DNA of 64,000 nt, taken from assembly GCF_040545875.1 (NCBI RefSeq), contig NZ_JBEPMR010000001.1. The stretch is one strand, 5' to 3'. The translations under genes and the position numbers were made by a program. This DNA is from Faecalicatena_A orotica. GTDB taxonomy: Bacteria; Bacillota; Clostridia; Lachnospirales; Lachnospiraceae. Shown here one piece after another: positions 42,731-51,319 of the stretch (position 1 is the first letter of the stretch; every line of letters starts with the position of its first letter). The notes beneath the pieces were generated by a model. It did no database searches. It saw only the letters and a program-made list of their open reading frames with translations, and was not told where the DNA came from.

Positions 42731-43291
42731 TTACAGGACCCCCAGATGTTCCAGCAGGATCTTCACCCCCAGAAGGATCAGGATGATTCCTCCTGCGAGC
42801 TCTGCTTTTGATTTGTATTTTGTCCCAAACACATTCCCGATCTTTACTCCGGCGGCCGACAGGATGAATGTAGTCACTCCTATAAAAGATACGGCGGGGA
42901 TGATATTCACACGGAGAAATGCAAAGGTGATTCCCACCGCCAGTGCATCTATACTGGTTGCCACGGCCAGAACAAACATCGTTTTTATGTCCAGGGAATC
43001 ACTTGTATTTTCGCATTCCCCCGAGAGTGATTCCCTGACCATGTTCACACCGATGATTCCAAGCAGGATAAAGGCGATCCAGTGGTCTACAGCCGTGATT
43101 TTATCCTGAAACTGTACGCCCAGAATGTAACCGATGAGCGGCATCAGTGCCTGAAACCCTCCAAACCACAGTGCAACAATAGATACTTTTTTCACGGTAA
43201 TCCTGGGCATCGCAAGGCCCTTACAGACGGACACCGCAAATGCATCCATTGATAATCCTACTGCCAGTAAAAATAATTCTATAAATCCCAT
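42731..43291 (-). CDS. mntP: Manganese efflux pump MntP
   Basis: The 186-aa, six-span protein has ELFLLAVGLSMDAFAVSVCKGL at its start and a repeated half near residue 100 (LAVATSIDALAVGI), the two Asp-containing motifs typical of MntP/YebN. It exports Mn2+ when cytoplasmic levels are high. I chose the ATG at 43291 because GGAGGAAAAAAG precedes it; a longer reading would run into the leader. The manganese riboswitch and terminator directly upstream support both the identity and the start. Confidence 0.94.
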   Translation of the reverse strand: MGFIELFLLAVGLSMDAFAVSVCKGLAMPRITVKKVSIVALWFGGFQALMPLIGYILGVQFQDKITAVDHWIAFILLGIIGVNMVRESLSGECENTSDSLDIKTMFVLAVATSIDALAVGITFAFLRVNIIPAVSFIGVTTFILSAAGVKIGNVFGTKYKSKAELAGGIILILLGVKILLEHLGVL

Positions 43292-43341
43292 TCTTTTTTC
43301 CTCCTGTGTAATGAATCTGACGTGGGTTAGAATAAAAGGGC

Positions 43342-43383
43342 AAAAAAAAGACACATGTACAGCAAATAAACTGTACATGAGTC
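43342..43383 (-). terminator. Riboswitch-controlled intrinsic terminator upstream of mntP
   Basis: The minus strand reads CATGTACAG, an 8-nt loop, CTGTACATG, then TGTC and eight T residues. The perfect 9-bp stem extends outward by a further GAC/GTC pairing. It is the expression platform of the riboswitch. Confidence 0.85.
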
Positions 43384-43468
43384 TCATTAATTAAGATAAG
43401 CCAGACTTTCCAGTCAGTATGTTGACTTACCACGCATATCCTGCGCCAATTACTCCCTCACGGACTGA
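43342..43468 (-). ncRNA. yybP-ykoY manganese riboswitch leader of mntP
   Basis: The minus-strand leader has GGGAGUA near its 5' end and GUCAACAUACUGACUGGAA further on, both features of the yybP-ykoY class that senses Mn2+. The leader runs into a strong terminator hairpin before mntP, so Mn2+ binding should allow readthrough. I identified it by motif and position, and the exact helix boundaries are not checked. Confidence 0.8.
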
Positions 43469-43473
43469 TTAGT

Positions 43474-43502
43474 ATTCTATCATCCAAAGACTGCAATTTC
43501 AA
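43474..43502 (-). promoter_or_regulatory. Sigma-A promoter of the riboswitch-mntP unit
   Basis: A -35 TTGAAA and -10 TAGAAT (extended by TG one base upstream) are separated by 17 bp on the minus strand. The -35 lies only 10 nt after the stop of the PrsA-like gene, so mntP has its own transcript. Confidence 0.75.
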
Positions 43503-43511
43503 GTATTTTAT

Positions 43512-44570
43512 TTATTCATTATCCGAATAGTCGTCTTCACTCTGCTTTACAGTGACACCCTGCTTTTCAAAATTGACTTTCTTCCAAACATTTTTATGTT
43601 CTGTTATCTCTGTGTCTTCTCTCCACTTCTTCAGAAGAGAATCATACTGCTCCTGCTTTCTCTCTTCCACAATGGATTCCTTCTTTGCATCGGTAGCTTC
43701 TCTGTCAAGGAAACTGGTCACTTTTGCCACATAAACACCTGAATCCGTATCAACGATGTCTGTGACGTCCCCTTCATTCTCAAGAGCATCCGCTGCCTTC
43801 ACCAGATCTGCATTCGGAGATGTGGAATCGGCATCAAATGTAGCTGTCTTTACTTCCTGTCCTGCTTCCTGTGCCAAAGCCCCTATATCCGGATTGTCCC
43901 CTGCTTTTAAGCTGTCTGCAAATTCCTGTGCCTTCTGCTTCTGGGCCGCTTTCTCGTCATCAGTCATGGCCTCTGAATTACCATCCGCATCTGTCTTATT
44001 ATAAGAGAACAAAACATACTGCATGCTCTTCTGCGCGGCCTCTTCATCAGACACCTCTTCGTCAACGCCTTCCTTCATCGGCTGGTCCATCCTGCTCTGT
44101 ATGGTAGCAAGCTCCAGGTACTTCTTTACATTCTTCTCATACCCGGAAACCGCCTCTTTGTCCTCCAGGGTGTTATCTTCTACAAAGAGATTAGCTGCCT
44201 TATCAATCGCCTTTTTATCATCATCAGTCAGTTCAATATCATAATCCGCCGCATGCTGGTTCAAAAGATACATGTTCTCCAGAGCCTCAAGGAGGCTTTC
44301 TTTCATACCGTCTTCGTAGGTCTTGCCATCCTCAACCTCCTGCTTCCACATGTCCTCACCAGTCATCCCCATCATACCCGCATAATAGGTCTCATACTGA
44401 GCCTGCTGCATTCTGGCATAAAAATTGGCAACACCCAGTGTGATCTTATCCTTTCCAACCTCTGCCACGACCGCATCATTATCCATAGAACGGCTGCATC
44501 CTGCCAGAGATGACACTGCAAGGGCTCCCGCTGCCGCCATAATTATCAATTTCTTTCTGAACTGTCCCAT
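43512..44570 (-). CDS. PrsA/SurA-like extracytoplasmic foldase lipoprotein
   Basis: The 352-aa protein begins with a signal peptide ending in LAGCSRSMDND, whose LAGC is a lipobox, so it is anchored to the outer face of the membrane. The N-terminal SurA-like helical region (about 30-170) is followed by a parvulin-type segment (MQYVLFSYNKTDADG to about 285), but the parvulin core is short and poorly conserved, so isomerase activity is uncertain. The acidic C-terminus is usual for this group. It helps fold exported proteins. It is downstream of mfd by 49 nt and could share its transcript. Confidence 0.82.
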   Translation of the reverse strand: MGQFRKKLIIMAAAGALAVSSLAGCSRSMDNDAVVAEVGKDKITLGVANFYARMQQAQYETYYAGMMGMTGEDMWKQEVEDGKTYEDGMKESLLEALENMYLLNQHAADYDIELTDDDKKAIDKAANLFVEDNTLEDKEAVSGYEKNVKKYLELATIQSRMDQPMKEGVDEEVSDEEAAQKSMQYVLFSYNKTDADGNSEAMTDDEKAAQKQKAQEFADSLKAGDNPDIGALAQEAGQEVKTATFDADSTSPNADLVKAADALENEGDVTDIVDTDSGVYVAKVTSFLDREATDAKKESIVEERKQEQYDSLLKKWREDTEITEHKNVWKKVNFEKQGVTVKQSEDDYSDNE

Positions 44571-44618
44571 AATATCCTCCTACGTACATTCTAACTTCAT
44601 TATTATAGCCTTTTTTTA

Positions 44619-47600
44619 TTATTCTAACAAGCCTTTTATATCATTTAACAGCTTTTTCACCAATTCCAGAACGTCCTCGTCCTTTGTCTTCCCACTGCGC
44701 CCCTTCTTCTGGTACAGGAAATACGGCGGTGTGTCTGCCTTGAATACAAGGCTGCCATTGTAGGCCTTGAGAAGTCCCGGTATTTTCTGCGGCTGTACCT
44801 TTGCTTTCTCATACATGGTAAGCTGGTATGCATCTCCTTTTTGCTCCACTGCCGTTACATAGGCAGAATGAGCCAGCGCCTTTAAGCCTGCAATGTTCAA
44901 AAGCTGCTGCACCTTCCTCGGGATGTCGCCGAAACGGTCGATGAGTTCTTCGATCATATCGTCCATCTCCTCTTCATTCTCAATGCTGGCAATCCGTTTA
45001 TAGACATCCAGCTTCTGGAATTCATTTGCAATATAAGACTCTGGAATATACGCATCGATATTCAGGTCGATGGAGGTTGTATACACATCTTCTTCCATCT
45101 CCCCCTTCAGCTGTTTCACTGCCTCATTGAGCATCTTACAGTACAGGTCATACCCCACGGCCTCCATATGGCCGTGCTGCCGGGCGCCTAGGAGGTTGCC
45201 CGCCCCGCGTATTTCCAGATCCCGCATGGCGATCTTAAACCCGGAACCAAGATCCGTAAATTCACGGATCGCGGCGAGGCGCTTCTCCGCAATTTCTTTG
45301 AGCATCTTATCCCTTCTGTACAGAAGAAACGCATATGCCATACGGTTCGAACGCCCGACCCTCCCCCGAAGCTGGTAGAGCTGGGAGAGTCCCAGCCGGT
45401 CCGCATCGTGGATGATCATTGTATTTACATTGGAAATATCCAGTCCCGTCTCAATGATCGTCGTGGAAACGAGGACATCAATATCACCGTTAATGAAGTC
45501 ATACATAATATTTTCCAGTTCCCGCTCGTTCATCTGGCCGTGGGCAAACGATACTACGGCATCCGGGACAAGCCTCTGGATCCTGCCCGCCACATCTGCG
45601 ATGTCGCTGACACGGTTGTATACATAGTAGACCTGTCCGTCACGGGACAGTTCTCTTTCTATGGCCTCCCTGACCATCTCGTCATTGTATTCCATTACAT
45701 AGGTCTGAATCGGCATACGGTCCATCGGGGCTTCTTCCAGCACGCTCATATCCCTGATTCCGATCAGGCTCATATGGAGCGTTCTGGGAATCGGTGTGGC
45801 TGTCAGGGTCAGTACGTCTATATTTTCTTTCAGCTTCTTGATCTTCTCCTTGTGTGTGACCCCGAAACGCTGCTCCTCATCAATAATCAGCAGGCCTAAG
45901 TCTTTGAACATGACATCCTTTGACAGGACCCTGTGTGTTCCGATCACAATGTCCACAAGGCCTTTCTTTAAATCTTCCACCGTCTTCTTCTGCTGCGTGG
46001 AAGTCCTGAATCTGCACAGGAGGTCCACCCTGACCGGGAAGTCTTTCATCCTCTGTACAAACGTGTTGTAATGCTGCTGGGCCAGAATCGTAGTCGGCAC
46101 AAGATAAACGACCTGCTTTCCCTCCTGAATCGCTTTAAAGGCGGCCCTGATTGCAATCTCAGTCTTCCCATACCCGACATCCCCACAGATCAGACGGTCC
46201 ATGATCTTCCTGCTTTCCATATCCCGTTTGGTATCGGCAATCGCCTGGAGCTGGTCGTCCGTTTCCTCAAAAGGAAACATCTCCTCAAATTCCTTCTGCC
46301 ATACGGTGTCCGTCTCATAGGCATACCCTTCGGCCTGCTGCCTTGCCGCATACAGCTCTACCAGGTCCTTCGCAATCTCCCTGACTGCTCCGCGTACCTG
46401 ACTCTTTGTCTTCGCCCACTGGCTCGTTCCCAGCTTGTTCAGCTTTGGTTTCTTTGCGTCCGCCCCCGCATACTTCTGGATCAGGTCCAGCTGGGTCGCC
46501 AGAATATAAAGCGCGCCTCCCCCGGCATAGGTAATCTTCATGTAGTCTTTCGTGATTTTGTCTACTTCAATCTTTTCGATGCCCTGATAAATTCCCAAAC
46601 CGTGGTTTTCATGTACAACATAGTCCCCGATCTTCAGTTCCGAGAAGTTCTGGATCTTCTGCCCCTCATAGACTTTCCGGCGTTTCTTCTTTTTGTGTTT
46701 CCCGAAAATATCGGTCTCTGAGATGACCATGAACTTCAGCATCGGATATTCATATCCCTCTTCCACATGCCCGTACGCAACCATGATCTCCCCGGGCTGT
46801 ACGATGCGGCCCATATCCTCGCTGTAAAAACTGCTCAGGTCATAATCCCGCAGATCCTCTGCAAGACGCCGTGCACGCGTCCTGGAGCCGGAAAGGAGGA
46901 TCACGCGGTACCCATTTCTTTTCAGCCTCTTCAAGTCCCTCGTCAGCATTTCGAAGCTGTTATTGTACGGATTTACACCCTTTGTCTGAAGACTGTAAGT
47001 ATCCCGCACATGAAAAGAACCGCATTTTGACTCCAGCGTCGTCAGTCCGATTCCGTAATACTGGTTCATCTTCTCCACAAGCTCTTTTGTGGAAAACACA
47101 CGCAGATCCTCTTCCTCATCCTGAATTCCCGCGGCCTCCCTGTTTTTCTGACTGTTCAGGAATTCTTCCTCCACCTCGTCCAGACGTTCCAGAAGTCGTA
47201 CAGGTTCATCCAGAAATAATATACTTTTTGAAACCGGGAAATAATCCAGAAAGGAAACACAGTCTGCACTGTCCCCCTGAAGCTCTGCGGCGGGGTAAAT
47301 CACGACCTCGTCCAGATTCTCAACCGAACGCTGGCTCTCCACGTCAAACGTACGGATCGAGTCCACCTCGTCGCCCCACAGTTCTATACGGACGGGAAGC
47401 TCTTCTGTCAGGGGGAACACGTCCAGAATCCCGCCTCTCACGGCAAACTGTCCCGGCCCCTCGACTTCTGTCTCTCTCTCATACCCCATCGCTGAAAGTT
47501 TTTTCTGGAGTTTTGTAAAATCAACGGCCCCCTCTCCTGAAATATGAATCCTCTTTTCAGAAATGTCATTAAGCGGGGACATTCCATCCAGAAAAGCATC

Positions 47601-48002
47601 GATCGTCGTAATGATAGTAATCCCGTTTTCAGTCCCCCCGGCATCTCCTGCTGAAGCACTGCCTTCATTTCCGGTCTCAAAAATTGCCTTTACCACTTCC
47701 ATGCGCTGCTTTACAAGATACTTGCCCTTGATATCAGCATGGTAAAAGAGCAGGTCCTTTGCCGGGTAAAGGTACACATCCTCATCCAGAAAGCGATATT
47801 CCTCATAGGCTTTCTTCGCCTTTTCATCACTGGAAAAAGCGATGATTTTGTAAAAACAACCATCGCTTAATGCATACATCAGGTGCGTCTTCTGTGAGTT
47901 GACACATCCCGCGATCTGCAGGATTCCTTTTTCCTTTTTTCGTTTTGAAAAAATCTCATTATACTCCGCCAGCTCGGAAAGCGGCGCTAAAAAAGCCTGC
48001 AT
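44619..48002 (-). CDS. mfd: Transcription-repair coupling factor Mfd
   Basis: The protein is 1127 aa with the ATG at 48002, chosen because AAGGAAGAG lies just upstream and the position directly follows the pth stop; a longer reading would start inside pth. All domains are in order: UvrB-homology region (TIDAFLDGMSPL, GQFAVRGGILDVFP), RNA-polymerase-interacting domain around 470-540 (GDYVVHENHGLGIYQGIEK), and the RecG-like translocase with DRLICGDVGYGKTEIA (Walker A), IIDEEQRFGV (DEEQ box), TLTATPIPRTLHMSL, and the GRVGRSNRMAYAF motif. It removes stalled RNA polymerase and recruits UvrA. The pth-mfd pairing is typical of Firmicutes. Confidence 0.97.
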   Translation of the reverse strand: MQAFLAPLSELAEYNEIFSKRKKEKGILQIAGCVNSQKTHLMYALSDGCFYKIIAFSSDEKAKKAYEEYRFLDEDVYLYPAKDLLFYHADIKGKYLVKQRMEVVKAIFETGNEGSASAGDAGGTENGITIITTIDAFLDGMSPLNDISEKRIHISGEGAVDFTKLQKKLSAMGYERETEVEGPGQFAVRGGILDVFPLTEELPVRIELWGDEVDSIRTFDVESQRSVENLDEVVIYPAAELQGDSADCVSFLDYFPVSKSILFLDEPVRLLERLDEVEEEFLNSQKNREAAGIQDEEEDLRVFSTKELVEKMNQYYGIGLTTLESKCGSFHVRDTYSLQTKGVNPYNNSFEMLTRDLKRLKRNGYRVILLSGSRTRARRLAEDLRDYDLSSFYSEDMGRIVQPGEIMVAYGHVEEGYEYPMLKFMVISETDIFGKHKKKKRRKVYEGQKIQNFSELKIGDYVVHENHGLGIYQGIEKIEVDKITKDYMKITYAGGGALYILATQLDLIQKYAGADAKKPKLNKLGTSQWAKTKSQVRGAVREIAKDLVELYAARQQAEGYAYETDTVWQKEFEEMFPFEETDDQLQAIADTKRDMESRKIMDRLICGDVGYGKTEIAIRAAFKAIQEGKQVVYLVPTTILAQQHYNTFVQRMKDFPVRVDLLCRFRTSTQQKKTVEDLKKGLVDIVIGTHRVLSKDVMFKDLGLLIIDEEQRFGVTHKEKIKKLKENIDVLTLTATPIPRTLHMSLIGIRDMSVLEEAPMDRMPIQTYVMEYNDEMVREAIERELSRDGQVYYVYNRVSDIADVAGRIQRLVPDAVVSFAHGQMNERELENIMYDFINGDIDVLVSTTIIETGLDISNVNTMIIHDADRLGLSQLYQLRGRVGRSNRMAYAFLLYRRDKMLKEIAEKRLAAIREFTDLGSGFKIAMRDLEIRGAGNLLGARQHGHMEAVGYDLYCKMLNEAVKQLKGEMEEDVYTTSIDLNIDAYIPESYIANEFQKLDVYKRIASIENEEEMDDMIEELIDRFGDIPRKVQQLLNIAGLKALAHSAYVTAVEQKGDAYQLTMYEKAKVQPQKIPGLLKAYNGSLVFKADTPPYFLYQKKGRSGKTKDEDVLELVKKLLNDIKGLLE

Positions 48003-48006
48003 AAGT

Positions 48007-48585
48007 CTACTCTTCCTTCTTTTTGCGGTTATATTCATTCATCGCGGCCTGAATCTCCCCGGCCGTAATCATTTCCACGGCATGTACCGCCTGACTGTAG
48101 CCTTCTTCCATCAATTCATGCTCCGCTTTTGTAAAATGCCCAAGCACATAGTCTGCCAGATCATACCTCGGCGGCTTTTCACCAACGCCAACCTTAATCC
48201 GTGGAAATACCTGACTTCCCAGATGTGCAATGATGCTCTTGATCCCATTGTGCCCTCCGGCACTTCCCTTTGCCCGGATGCGCAGCTGTCCGACGCCGAG
48301 GCTCACATCATCATAAATAATAATCAGTTCCTGCTCAATATCCACCTTGTAGTAATCCACGAGACTGATAATACTCTCACCGCTGAGATTCATATAAGTC
48401 ATGGGCTTTGCCAGAATCACCTTCTGGCCCCCGATAATGCCTTTCCCTATGAATGCACGGTGCTTCCTCGTGTCCACTGATATATTATATTGGCCAGCAA
48501 TGGCATCAATGACTTCAAATCCCACATTATGCCTTGTTCCTTCATATTGTTTATCCGGATTTCCCAATCCAGCAATAATATACAT
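48007..48585 (-). CDS. pth: Peptidyl-tRNA hydrolase
   Basis: The 192-aa enzyme starts YIIAGLGNPDKQYEGTRHNVGF, with the catalytic His of TRHN, and later has KPMTYMNLSGES and YDDVSLGVGQLRIRAKGSAGGHNGI. It recycles peptidyl-tRNAs released from ribosomes. I chose the ATG at 48585 with AGAGGTG as ribosome site; the upstream GTG lies within that site. It precedes mfd by four bases. Confidence 0.96.
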   Translation of the reverse strand: MYIIAGLGNPDKQYEGTRHNVGFEVIDAIAGQYNISVDTRKHRAFIGKGIIGGQKVILAKPMTYMNLSGESIISLVDYYKVDIEQELIIIYDDVSLGVGQLRIRAKGSAGGHNGIKSIIAHLGSQVFPRIKVGVGEKPPRYDLADYVLGHFTKAEHELMEEGYSQAVHAVEMITAGEIQAAMNEYNRKKKEE

Positions 48586-48713
48586 AACTTTCACCTCTTC
48601 ATGCAGGGCCGTAATTAAAAATTAAACACAGCCTGAATTTTCCAAATGTGGCTGATACGCCGCATCTCCATACATTTTACAGGATTGCATCCTATTTGTC
48701 ACGTAAAAGCCGC

Positions 48714-48742
48714 GAATATTTTTCGGTTTCCCGTCATACACT
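48714..48742 (+). promoter_or_regulatory. SigE-type sporulation promoter
   Basis: The plus strand has GAATATT, 14 bp, CATACACT. These match the Bacillus subtilis SigE consensus (-35 KMATATT, -10 CATACAHT, 13-15 bp) at every position. The predicted start is about 40 nt before the ATG at 48792. Confidence 0.78.
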
Positions 48743-48791
48743 TATAAAAAGCGAAATGGAAATAAAATGGCTAACATGGGAGGTCTTTTTC

Positions 48792-49226
48792 ATGGGTTCT
48801 AAAACTAAAATCATCGTTCTGCATATGAAAGAAATCATTTATACCGCAGTTTTTGTGGCACTGGGCATACTGCTTGTCATTCTGCTGGTAGTTATGTTCC
48901 GTCCCGGAGGGAAAGATAAAAGTGCAGATGCGAAAAAACAGTACACTCCGGGGGTCTACACTTCAACACTGACTCTGAACAACACAAACCTGGAGGTCGA
49001 AGTATCCGTGGATGAGTCACATATCAACTCCATCCGGTTCTCCAATCTGGATGAGGCGATGACAACCATGTTCCCGCTCATCCAGCCGGCAATCGAAGAA
49101 ATTGCTGATCAGGTCTATGATAAGCAGTCGCTCGAGGAAATTTCGTTATCCGATGATACCCCGTACACATCCCAGGTGATCCTGGATGCAATAAAAGAAG
49201 CCACAGAAAAAGCCGCAGTGAAATAA
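48792..49226 (+). CDS. Membrane-anchored FMN-binding-like protein, probable SigE regulon member
   Basis: The 144-aa protein has an N-terminal basic/hydrophobic anchor (about residues 12-36) and a soluble domain of about 90 residues, starting YTPGVYTSTLTLNNTNLEVEV and ending DTPYTSQVILDAIKEATEKA. The order of strands and the final helix resemble the FMN-bind domain, where SGAT..T.S.A would carry the flavin-linked Thr. Here that motif is SDDTPYTSQ, so covalent flavin binding is doubtful. GGGAGG lies just before the ATG at 48792; in-frame codons upstream lie in the promoter region. It stands alone between its SigE promoter and a terminator, which suggests mother-cell expression. Confidence 0.72.
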   Translation: MGSKTKIIVLHMKEIIYTAVFVALGILLVILLVVMFRPGGKDKSADAKKQYTPGVYTSTLTLNNTNLEVEVSVDESHINSIRFSNLDEAMTTMFPLIQPAIEEIADQVYDKQSLEEISLSDDTPYTSQVILDAIKEATEKAAVK

Positions 49227-49239
49227 TTCTGCGGCTTTT
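49207..49239 (+). terminator. Intrinsic terminator after the SigE-regulated gene
   Basis: AAAAGCCGCAG and CTGCGGCTTTT are perfect complements separated by 10 nt, spanning the stop codon, and the A and T tracts make it usable from both strands. It also ends the transcript of the convergent small gene. Confidence 0.85.
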
Positions 49240-49250
49240 GTATGTGTGGA

Positions 49251-49514
49251 TTATCCTTCCACGATCAGATACTGACCATTCTGCAGTGCGAAAACTTCTG
49301 ACGCTTCTTCCAGTTCTTCCGGAGTCATCGCATCGACATCGATCCCGCTCTCCTCAAAATATTCCCTTACCTCGTCAATGGAATCAACAACCACTGCCAT
49401 GCAGTCTTCCAGGAAGGCTTCTGCCTCCTCCAGTGTCTCAGCCACAGGTTCGTCAAACAGCTGGGACTGCTTCTGCAAAAATGTAAGTAAACATTCCTCA
49501 TCGTATTCATTCAT
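49251..49514 (-). CDS. Small acidic protein of unknown function
   Basis: The 87-aa product is strongly acidic and predicted to be largely helical, with LFDEPVAETLEEAEAFLEDC and then IDVDAMTPEELEEASEVF. I recognise it only as a conserved small clostridial protein that databases sometimes misname glyoxalase; no metal or active site is visible. The ATG at 49514 follows GGAGGTGG and overlaps the HAD-gene stop by 8 nt, so it is translationally coupled to that phosphatase. Confidence 0.7.
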   Translation of the reverse strand: MNEYDEECLLTFLQKQSQLFDEPVAETLEEAEAFLEDCMAVVVDSIDEVREYFEESGIDVDAMTPEELEEASEVFALQNGQYLIVEG

Positions 49515-50184
49515 GACTTTCCACCTCCCTATCATTGATAAATTCAAAGATCTCAAGCGGCGAATCCATAATCAGTTCAGCTCCCGCTTCTCTGAGGGCT
49601 TCTCTGCCCCTGAATCCCCAGGATACTCCTATGGTCTTCATCCCGGCCGCTCTCCCTGTCGCAATGTCCACTTCAGAATCGCCGATATACAACGTCTCTG
49701 ACGCATCTGCCTGTAGCTTCCGCGCAATATCGAGCGCTGCCGCAGGGTCCGGCTTTCTTGGTACGCCCTCTTTCTGGCCCTGTATCCACTGAAATGTATC
49801 CGTGCCGAAAATCTCTTCCACGACACTCAAAGCATCTCTGTCCGGCTTGTTGGACAGTACCGCCATCCTGATTCCCGCCGGCTTAAGCTTTGATAGCAGT
49901 TCCATGATCCCGTCATACGGTACTACATGATATGTGCATCCGGTCTTAAATATGCGGTCATATCTTTGCATGGCCTCGTCAAGCCGTGCCAGATTCTTCT
50001 CACCTGACGCTTTCAGGGATTTCTCTAAAAGCACCTTAGCGCCGTTGCCGACAAACATCCGGCATTCATCCCGGGTGATCGGTGGAAGTCCCATCTCTTT
50101 CAGTGTCTCATTCACAGAAAAAGTCAAAGAATCCAAAGTATCTGTCAATGTTCCGTCTAAATCAAAAATGCAAGCTTTATACAT
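49507..50184 (-). CDS. HAD-family hydrolase, phosphoglycolate-phosphatase-like
   Basis: The 225-aa protein has the HAD motifs in order: CIFDLDGTLTDTLDS (nucleophile Asp in DLDGT), a helical cap, AVLSNKPDRD (motif II Ser), RKPDPAAALD (motif III Lys) and YIGDSEVDIATGRAAG (motif IV Asp). This pattern is that of Gph/PpaX-type enzymes acting on phosphoglycolate, pyrophosphate or sugar phosphates, and the substrate is not determined by sequence. It is followed by a coupled small acidic gene. Confidence 0.88.
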   Translation of the reverse strand: MYKACIFDLDGTLTDTLDSLTFSVNETLKEMGLPPITRDECRMFVGNGAKVLLEKSLKASGEKNLARLDEAMQRYDRIFKTGCTYHVVPYDGIMELLSKLKPAGIRMAVLSNKPDRDALSVVEEIFGTDTFQWIQGQKEGVPRKPDPAAALDIARKLQADASETLYIGDSEVDIATGRAAGMKTIGVSWGFRGREALREAGAELIMDSPLEIFEFINDREVESHE

Positions 50185-50306
50185 GGTTCCTCTCCATACC
50201 TTCCTTATTATCGTATCTGTATAGAACAGTTACTTATAATCTACGTTTATCATAGTATGAAGTCATGGAAATTTCAACCATAAATAGGGATTTTTTCTGA
50301 ATGTGT

Positions 50307-51086
50307 TTATCCAAGCAGGTACTGCTTCATTACTTTCAGTGCATTTTTCTCCAGACGGCTGACCTGTGCCTGTGATATCTTGATCTCCTCGGCCACTTCC
50401 ATCTGGGTCTTTCCTTCAAAGAAACGGAGGGTAATGATATAGCGCTCCCGCTCATTGAGACGCTCCATCGCGGCTTCCAGTGACAGCTCCTCTACCCAGT
50501 TTTCCTCCTTATTCTTCTTATCGCTCACCTGGTCCATGACATACAGCGTATCCCCCCCATCCGAGTACACAGGCTCATGCAGGCTCATAGGCATCTGTAT
50601 GGCATCCAGAGCAAAGACGATATCCTCTTTGGAGATTCCGATCTCCTCAGCAATCTCCTGCACGGTAGGCTCCTTTAAATGCTTCTTCATATAGCCTTCC
50701 TTCGCATAGATTGCCTTATAAGCGGTATCCCTTAAGGACCTGCTGACACGGATGGAATTATTGTCCCTTAAATACCTTCTGATTTCCCCGATAATCATGG
50801 GAACTGCATAAGTAGAAAACTTCACCGCCCTGTCCGGGTCAAAATGGTCCACCGCCTTCATGAGTCCTACGCAGCCGATCTGGAACAGGTCATCCGCATT
50901 CTCATTACTGCTTGAAAACCGCTTAATCACACTTAAGACCAGCCTTAAATTCCCTTTAATATACTGTTCCCGCGCCTCTTCGTCCCCTTCCTTAATACGG
51001 GAAAACAAAGCCACCTTCTCTTCTTCTTTCAAGAGTGGGAGCTTCGCTGTATTGACACCACATAATTCCACTTTATTCAAAGCCAT
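50307..51086 (-). CDS. sigG: Sporulation sigma factor SigG (late forespore)
   Basis: The 259-aa protein begins with NKVELCGVNTAKLPLL, the SigG-specific N-terminus, and has region 2 (GNLRLVLSVIKRFSS, DDLFQIGCVGLMKAVDHFDP, STYAVPMIIGEIRRYLRDN) and region 4 (ERYIITLRFFEGKTQMEVAEEIKISQAQVSRLEKNAL). It directs late forespore genes after engulfment. In Bacillus sigG is adjacent to sigE; here it is about 3.9 kb away, behind cotJ and the beta-CASP gene. I did not find a convincing SigF-type promoter upstream, only a partial match. Confidence 0.96.
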   Translation of the reverse strand: MALNKVELCGVNTAKLPLLKEEEKVALFSRIKEGDEEAREQYIKGNLRLVLSVIKRFSSSNENADDLFQIGCVGLMKAVDHFDPDRAVKFSTYAVPMIIGEIRRYLRDNNSIRVSRSLRDTAYKAIYAKEGYMKKHLKEPTVQEIAEEIGISKEDIVFALDAIQMPMSLHEPVYSDGGDTLYVMDQVSDKKNKEENWVEELSLEAAMERLNERERYIITLRFFEGKTQMEVAEEIKISQAQVSRLEKNALKVMKQYLLG

Positions 51087-51252
51087 AATAAAAATCCTCC
51101 TAGACGAAAATTTGATCTAGTAAAATCATTCTCATTCTGGCCGGCAGTTATTCTTTGGGGAGAAAATTAAAAAAAGTTTTAGTCCTTGACAATACAATTC
51201 GGCTCTGGTGGGATAACGCAAGTTGAATTTAGAGATTCATTTAATTAATATG

Positions 51253-51308
51253 TATAAACTGGCGCCATTTAATAAATCGGGAATTGTTTTATATAGCGCC
51301 AGTTTATA
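51253..51308. repeat. 13-bp perfect inverted repeat between sigG and cotJC
   Basis: TATAAACTGGCGC and GCGCCAGTTTATA enclose a 30-nt AT-rich spacer, followed on the plus strand by AATTTTTTT. Because flanking genes run on the minus strand, where no T-run follows, it is not an obvious terminator for them. It may be a 3' stabilising hairpin or an operator. Confidence 0.6.
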
Positions 51309-51319
51309 ATTTTTTTGTC

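Noticed and set aside
51087..51180. SigF-type promoter for sigG
   Set aside because: Only a partial match (GAATA and a weak -10 with 15-bp spacing) was found, not enough to report.
51253..51308. Hairpin as terminator of cotJC
   Set aside because: The T-run follows on the plus strand only, while cotJC and sigG are on the minus strand.
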